9,930 bases of DNA from an uncultured Collinsella sp. (GTDB taxonomy: Bacteria; Actinomycetota; Coriobacteriia; Coriobacteriales; Coriobacteriaceae), in assembly GCA_902494375.1 (NCBI GenBank), contig CABUTL010000029.1, forward strand, positions 1 through 9,930, read 5' to 3'. The notes beneath the pieces were generated by a model. The model was not told where the DNA came from, searched no databases, and saw only the letters and a program-made list of their open reading frames with translations. Made by a program: the position numbers and the translations under genes. Below are positions 6,495 through 9,930 of the stretch, one piece after another. Position 1 is the first letter of the stretch. Each line of letters begins with the position of its first letter.

Positions 6495-6540
6495 AAAAGA
6501 AAAAAGAAAGGGGCTCCGTACAGATACGTGCGGAGCCCCT
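6495..6540 (-). terminator. Intrinsic terminator after the iron-type alcohol dehydrogenase
   Basis: GGGGCTCCG and its perfect partner CGGAGCCCC (plus positions 6510-6518 and 6531-6539) form a stem with a 12-base loop. On the minus strand this is followed by a T-rich tract (TTTCTTTTTTC). It lies 22 bases past the stop of the upstream gene and just before gldA. Confidence 0.85.
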
Positions 6541-6561
6541 CGTTACGATAACAAGAGTCGA

Positions 6562-7785
6562 TTAGAAATCGATGTCGGTGTCGTAGTAGCAGGCCTTGAG
6601 AATCTTCTCGAAGTCGGCAGCCTTGGTCTCACGCGGGTTCTCGGGCGTGCAGGCGTCCTGCTCGGCGTTCGCGGCGATCTCGGGGAGCTTGGCGAGGAAC
6701 TCCTCCTCGGAAACCATCTGCGGGTTCTCGGCGTCGACCTTCACGCCACCATTCGCGTAATCCTTGATGGACTGCGGAATGTTGAGCTGGTCGTTGAGGT
6801 CGCGGATCTTCTGGACGAGCGCAGCGATAAGCTCCTCGTTGGTCTCGCCGGGAAGGTGCAGGATCTCCTTGGCCACGTAAGCGTAACGCTCGGCAGCGCG
6901 CGGATCCTTGGAGTTCCACTGGATGACCTTGCCAAGGTACATGGCGTTAGCAGCACCGTGGATGATGTGGCCGTTCTCAAAGGCTGCACCGGTCTTGTGA
7001 GCCATGGAGTGAACGATGCCGAGCAGGCCCGAGGAGAAGGCGATACCGGCGATGCACTGAGCCTCGTGCATGTGCTGACGGGCCTCATGGTCGCCAGCAT
7101 AGGACTTGGGCAGCCACTCGACGATCTCGCGGATGCCGTGCAGGGCGTTGGCGTCGGTGAACATAGAGGCGCAGGTGGAAACGTAGGCCTCCATGCAGTG
7201 GGTCAGAGCATCCATGCCGGTGTGAGCGCACAGCTTGGCGGGCATGGTGTAGGTGAGCTCGGGGTCGACGATGGCGACATCAGGGGTGATGTTGAAGTCG
7301 GCCAGCGGGTACTTGATGCCCTTGGCGTAGTCGGTAATGACGGAGAACGCGGTGACCTCGGTAGCGGTGCCGGAGGTAGAGGAGATGGCGCAGAAATGAG
7401 CCTTCTGACGCAGCTCGGGGAAGCTGAACGGCTGGATGATGTTGTCGAAGGACTCCTCGGGATACTCGTAGAAGACCCACATGGCCTTAGCGGCATCGAT
7501 GGGCGAGCCGCCGCCGATGGCGATAATCCAGTCGGGCTCGAACTCGCGCATGGCCTCGGCGCCCTTCATGACCGTCTCGATGGACGGGTCGGACTCGACG
7601 CCCTCGAACAGCTTGACCTCCATGCCGGCCTCTTTGAGGTCGGCCTCGACGTCCTGCAGGAACCCGCCGCGGCGCATGGAGCTGCCGCCAGAAACGATGA
7701 TGGCCTTCTTGCCCTTGAGGTTCTTCACCTCGTGGCGAGCGCCCTCACCAAAGTACAGATCGCGAGGATTGGTAAAACGTCCCAT
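6562..7785 (-). CDS. Iron-containing alcohol dehydrogenase (butanol dehydrogenase-like)
   Basis: This 407-residue cytoplasmic enzyme is a group III metal-dependent alcohol dehydrogenase. It interconverts an aldehyde and an alcohol with NAD(P)H, typically regenerating NAD(P) in fermentation. Counting from MGRFTNPRDLYFG, the nucleotide loop IAIGGGSPIDAAKA is at 88-101. The predicted metal ligands are D192 and H196 (GMDALTHCMEAY), H259 (IVHSMAHKTGAAF) and H276 (IIHGAANA). The segment VTAFSVITDY and the string LADFNITPDVAIVDPEL are typical of clostridial butanol dehydrogenases and of the ADH half of AdhE. I chose the ATG at 7785 because TAGGAGG lies 6 bases upstream; the in-frame ATG at 7836 would add 17 basic residues outside the family and has no such site. 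A terminator follows at 6495-6540. The substrate is not determinable; 1,3-propanediol or ethanol formation are possibilities. Confidence 0.92.
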   Translation of the reverse strand: MGRFTNPRDLYFGEGARHEVKNLKGKKAIIVSGGSSMRRGGFLQDVEADLKEAGMEVKLFEGVESDPSIETVMKGAEAMREFEPDWIIAIGGGSPIDAAKAMWVFYEYPEESFDNIIQPFSFPELRQKAHFCAISSTSGTATEVTAFSVITDYAKGIKYPLADFNITPDVAIVDPELTYTMPAKLCAHTGMDALTHCMEAYVSTCASMFTDANALHGIREIVEWLPKSYAGDHEARQHMHEAQCIAGIAFSSGLLGIVHSMAHKTGAAFENGHIIHGAANAMYLGKVIQWNSKDPRAAERYAYVAKEILHLPGETNEELIAALVQKIRDLNDQLNIPQSIKDYANGGVKVDAENPQMVSEEEFLAKLPEIAANAEQDACTPENPRETKAADFEKILKACYYDTDIDF

Positions 7786-8285
7786 ACTGTGCCTCCTAAA
7801 CAAGCCCCTCTTAGACTTGCGTATATAACGGAGCACCCGATTGGCTCCGTTAGGACCGTTTTGCGCGTTGCCGGCGATGACAATGCGCGATGTCCAAACG
7901 TCTCAACGCTCAGACAAACACTATTCTACCGTTCTGGTTGGTCAGTTATTCACCTAAAGCCGACAATGATGAAACGTTTTTTCTATCCCTGAAGACCCTT
8001 GTGGGGCATTCATACTCCCAAGCTGGGCAAACGTTTTATCAAGGTTGACCACATATCCCGGGCAGGACGGTGCTCCTCCAAAATGTGCCCCGTTCGCCGC
8101 CAAAAATCGACCGTTTGCGGCACCGTGATACCACTCGGTCGTCCAAGGTGCCGACATTTGTGCGACATCCGTCTTCGTGGTGCAAAGGTGCAAGTCCAAG
8201 TGCGGCACCCCCGGTGTGCCATATGCGGGTAAACTAGAACCTTATATAGAGACATTTGAACCCTAACCGCAGCAAAGGAGGCCCC
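7786..8285. other. 500-base region without a convincing gene
   Basis: Both flanking genes are transcribed away from this region. The left part (7786 to about 7950) is the leader and promoter area of the alcohol dehydrogenase, including the hairpin at 7826-7852. A minus-strand TAGAAT box at 7927-7922 lacks a good -35. The block 7990-8220 is rich in GTGC/GCAC repeats and nested inverted repeats (for example ACGGTGC at 8067-8073 and GCACCGT at 8120-8126, with GCCGC/GCGGC inside). The last 60 bases hold TAAACT and TATATA boxes as weak promoter candidates for the plus-strand gene at 8286. An 84-codon minus-strand frame (8208-7954) has no recognisable domain and no clear ribosome binding site. Confidence 0.55.
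7826..7852. promoter_or_regulatory. Perfect 9-bp hairpin or operator upstream of the alcohol dehydrogenase
   Basis: TAACGGAGC (7826-7834) and GCTCCGTTA (7844-7852) are perfect inverted repeats around 9 bases, about 40 bases upstream of the alcohol dehydrogenase start. It could be a DNA operator or a hairpin in the leader RNA. No T run follows it towards the gene, so it is not a standard attenuator. Confidence 0.5.
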
Positions 8286-9362
8286 ATGGCATTCGATCCC
8301 ATTCAAGAGGATTGCCATCGCCTCGTTCTTGAGGCCTTGCGCCGCGACAATATCCCGCTCACCGACGGTGCCGCCGTAGAGCGTCTGATGGAACAATTCA
8401 CCCGCAACCCTGCACCGCTCATCGTGCACGACCGCGACCGCGCCGGGCACCTCATTGCCAAGGTGGTCGAGGCTGTCGACTACCGCATCCCCTTTATCCC
8501 CGACGACGCCCAGGCAGAGCAAGAAGAAGCCGCAGCCGAGAACATGCTCCGCGAGGCAGCCGCGCTCGATCCGGCCAACTGGGATGCCCAGCGCATGCTG
8601 ACGGCGCTCACCGCCGAATCCAACGAGGAATACGTACAGTACCTGGTGTCCAAGTGCGATGAAGTCGAGCATGACCTGGCGCTCAAGATCGCCTCGGCTC
8701 AGGACCCCTACGAGCGCGAGGCCGCTGGCGACCTCACGCGCCGCCCCTATCTGCGCTGGCTTGCCGCCTTGGCATCGCGCGCCCTCATTAGCGGCCGCTA
8801 TCGCATGTCGCTCGAAGCCGCAAATCGCAGCTTGGACTTTGCGCCCAACGACCCCGCTGGTGTCCGCCACACCGCGATGCTCGCCATGGCAAAACTCGAA
8901 TACCCCGCCGAGGAGCTCAAGCGCTTTCGCTCCGCTCACTCCGTGCCGTACCTCGCGAATACCCCGCTGCGCCGCCGCCCCAAAGATGCGGAGCGTGACT
9001 TGGACCCATGGACGCTCATCGCGCTGATGAGCGCTGCTTGGCGCGAGCTGGACTACGAGGGCGCCGAGCACTACTTGCGCATCCTTGCGCGCTCGTGTCC
9101 GCACGCAGCCGAGGCGCTCTACTTCCAAACCGAGTTTCCCGATGGCGTCTATGCCCGCGTCAACGTGGGTGCAGGCTCCACCGACGAGCTTGTCCTTGCG
9201 CTGTCCGAGGCGACGCCGGTACTGCAGGAGGGCCTGGGCGCCCCCGACAACGCCAGCTTTGCCGCCTGGATCGCCACCAACGACATCGTGCGTTCCCAGA
9301 TCGACGAGCGCATCCTGCGCGCGGCCGAGCAGGGGCTTCCATTTAAGGGAGGGGACCTCTAA
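8286..9362 (+). CDS. TPR-like alpha-helical protein
   Basis: This 358-residue protein is predicted to be almost entirely helical and contains tetratricopeptide-like units. One is AENMLREAAALDPANWDAQRML at about 84-105. Another is about 158-202, ending in the LDFAPNDPAGVRHTAM pattern, which resembles the 'NPNDxxGxR' TPR variant. A third is about 241-275 (WTLIALMSAAWRELDYEGAEHYLRILARS). Such repeats mediate protein-protein contacts; there is no catalytic motif, signal peptide or membrane segment. The ATG at 8286 follows AGGAGG (8276-8281); an in-frame TTG at 8256 would add 10 residues but has no such site. Its stop overlaps the next start (TAATG), so the two proteins are made together and may form a complex. 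Specific function is unknown. Confidence 0.8.
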   Translation: MAFDPIQEDCHRLVLEALRRDNIPLTDGAAVERLMEQFTRNPAPLIVHDRDRAGHLIAKVVEAVDYRIPFIPDDAQAEQEEAAAENMLREAAALDPANWDAQRMLTALTAESNEEYVQYLVSKCDEVEHDLALKIASAQDPYEREAAGDLTRRPYLRWLAALASRALISGRYRMSLEAANRSLDFAPNDPAGVRHTAMLAMAKLEYPAEELKRFRSAHSVPYLANTPLRRRPKDAERDLDPWTLIALMSAAWRELDYEGAEHYLRILARSCPHAAEALYFQTEFPDGVYARVNVGAGSTDELVLALSEATPVLQEGLGAPDNASFAAWIATNDIVRSQIDERILRAAEQGLPFKGGDL

Positions 9363-9930
9363 TGGATCCGAGCGTCTACATCCCCGCCTACCTGGAGCGC
9401 ACCTATCTGGCGTCGCACCCCGAGCTCACCGATGCAGCACGCGAGCTTGTCCATAACGACATTAGCGCGAATCCTCAAAAGTATGCGCAGGCCGAGCATG
9501 CCCAGGCACTGCTGTCCTATGCCGGCGTTCATCGCCACCTGCTCGACGAGCTCCATCGCATCGAGGACATGGGCAGCGACGAGGAGTTCGAGCAGACGCG
9601 CAATCGTCTGTTCGACGACATGCGCGATGAGCTGCTCAAGATTGTCCGCGTCGATGCACTGGCCGTCGACGCGCAGCTGCTCGCCATCATCCTGGCCGAC
9701 ACGCCCGTTGACGCCTGCCTGGGCGACCTGATGAAGCTCGAGGCGACCACGGCCGATTACCTTCAGCAAAGCGTGCCCGGGTTCGATATGGAGGCCCCAC
9801 ACTACTGGGCCAATAATGTTTTGGCCGACGGTGTCACCGCAGCAGACCTTACCGTGAGCGAGCCGGCTCTTATCGGATGGCTTCACACACTCGAGGCCAT
9901 CTCGCAGCTGTGCATGGCGAGCGCCCGCTA
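9362..9930 (+). CDS. Helical protein of unknown function (partial, C-terminus off window)
   Basis: The frame opens with MDPSVYIPAYLERTYLASHPEL and stays open for 189 codons to the window end. It is acidic, rich in Leu, Ala, Asp and Glu, and looks fully helical, with no recognised domain, signal peptide or membrane segment. The start overlaps the stop of the TPR-like gene by one base, and AGGGAGGGG just upstream supplies a ribosome binding site inside that gene. It may be another helical-repeat protein and a partner of its neighbour. I do not recognise the family. Confidence 0.75.
   Translation, partial: MDPSVYIPAYLERTYLASHPELTDAARELVHNDISANPQKYAQAEHAQALLSYAGVHRHLLDELHRIEDMGSDEEFEQTRNRLFDDMRDELLKIVRVDALAVDAQLLAIILADTPVDACLGDLMKLEATTADYLQQSVPGFDMEAPHYWANNVLADGVTAADLTVSEPALIGWLHTLEAISQLCMASAR

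Noticed and set aside
5399..6496. 365-codon plus-strand open frame opposite gldA
   Set aside because: The minus-strand product is a full glycerol dehydrogenase with all ligands; the antisense translation is compositionally biased and unrecognisable.
7936..7961. Possible Rex (NADH sensor) operator upstream of the alcohol dehydrogenase
   Set aside because: Only the half TTCACC resembles the Rex consensus; the other half matches 3 of 6 positions, which is not enough.
6856..7992. 378-codon plus-strand open frame opposite the alcohol dehydrogenase
   Set aside because: Antisense shadow of a well-conserved enzyme; no ribosome binding site or domain.
7954..8208. 84-codon minus-strand frame as a real gene
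   Set aside because: No clear ribosome binding site, no known domain, and it lies within a repeat-rich structured block. It may still be a remnant.
8256..8285. Upstream TTG start for the TPR-like gene
   Set aside because: The ATG at 8286 has AGGAGG at an acceptable distance, and this sequence would be inside the coding region if TTG were used.
8010..9128. 372-codon minus-strand open frame opposite the TPR-like gene
   Set aside because: The plus strand has a good ribosome binding site, TPR-like units and coupling to the next gene; the minus-strand frame has none of these.

Overview
The window looks like the genome of a gut actinobacterium of the class Coriobacteriia, most likely Collinsella or a close relative. 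I infer this from the GC-rich coding sequence with strong GC bias at third codon positions, the AGGAGG-type ribosome binding sites, and the gene mix (alpha-glucoside PTS, several metal-dependent polyol and alcohol dehydrogenases, multi-cluster ferredoxin proteins). No rRNA, tRNA, CRISPR array, transposase or phage gene is visible.

Region A (1-3332) is a carbohydrate module. A PTS EIIC permease of the alpha-glucoside type (AglA/MalB-like) runs leftwards off the window. A 357-bp intergenic region separates it from a divergent zinc-dependent sorbitol-type dehydrogenase and a TreR/HutC-type GntR repressor. The intergenic region carries three copies of a CTTGTCTA(G/T)A motif. One overlaps a well-spaced promoter for the dehydrogenase and another sits in the likely PTS promoter, so the local regulator probably controls both directions. 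The right edge is a large intrinsic terminator (20-bp arms, U tract), followed directly by a second hairpin.

Region B (3352-7785) is entirely on the minus strand. In transcription order it holds an iron-type alcohol dehydrogenase (butanol dehydrogenase-like), a complete glycerol dehydrogenase (GldA), a 168-residue GldA-like protein that keeps only the NAD-binding half, and a protein with two pairs of 4Fe-4S ferredoxin clusters flanking a cysteine-containing central domain. Strong terminators follow the alcohol dehydrogenase and GldA, so this is not one simple operon. GldA and the alcohol dehydrogenase together could balance NAD(H) during glycerol or dihydroxyacetone metabolism. The redox protein and truncated GldA are of unknown role.

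Region C (7786-8285) is a 500-bp stretch without a convincing gene. It contains the leader of the alcohol dehydrogenase with a perfect 9-bp hairpin, and a repeat-rich block that could be a dispersed element.

Region D (8286-9930) holds two translationally coupled genes (TAATG overlap) for alpha-helical proteins. The first is TPR-like; the second runs off the window and is unrecognised.

No undescribed system stands out with certainty. The most unusual items are the truncated GldA, the four-cluster ferredoxin protein, the multi-copy operator array and the overlapping hairpins between the gldA-like genes.
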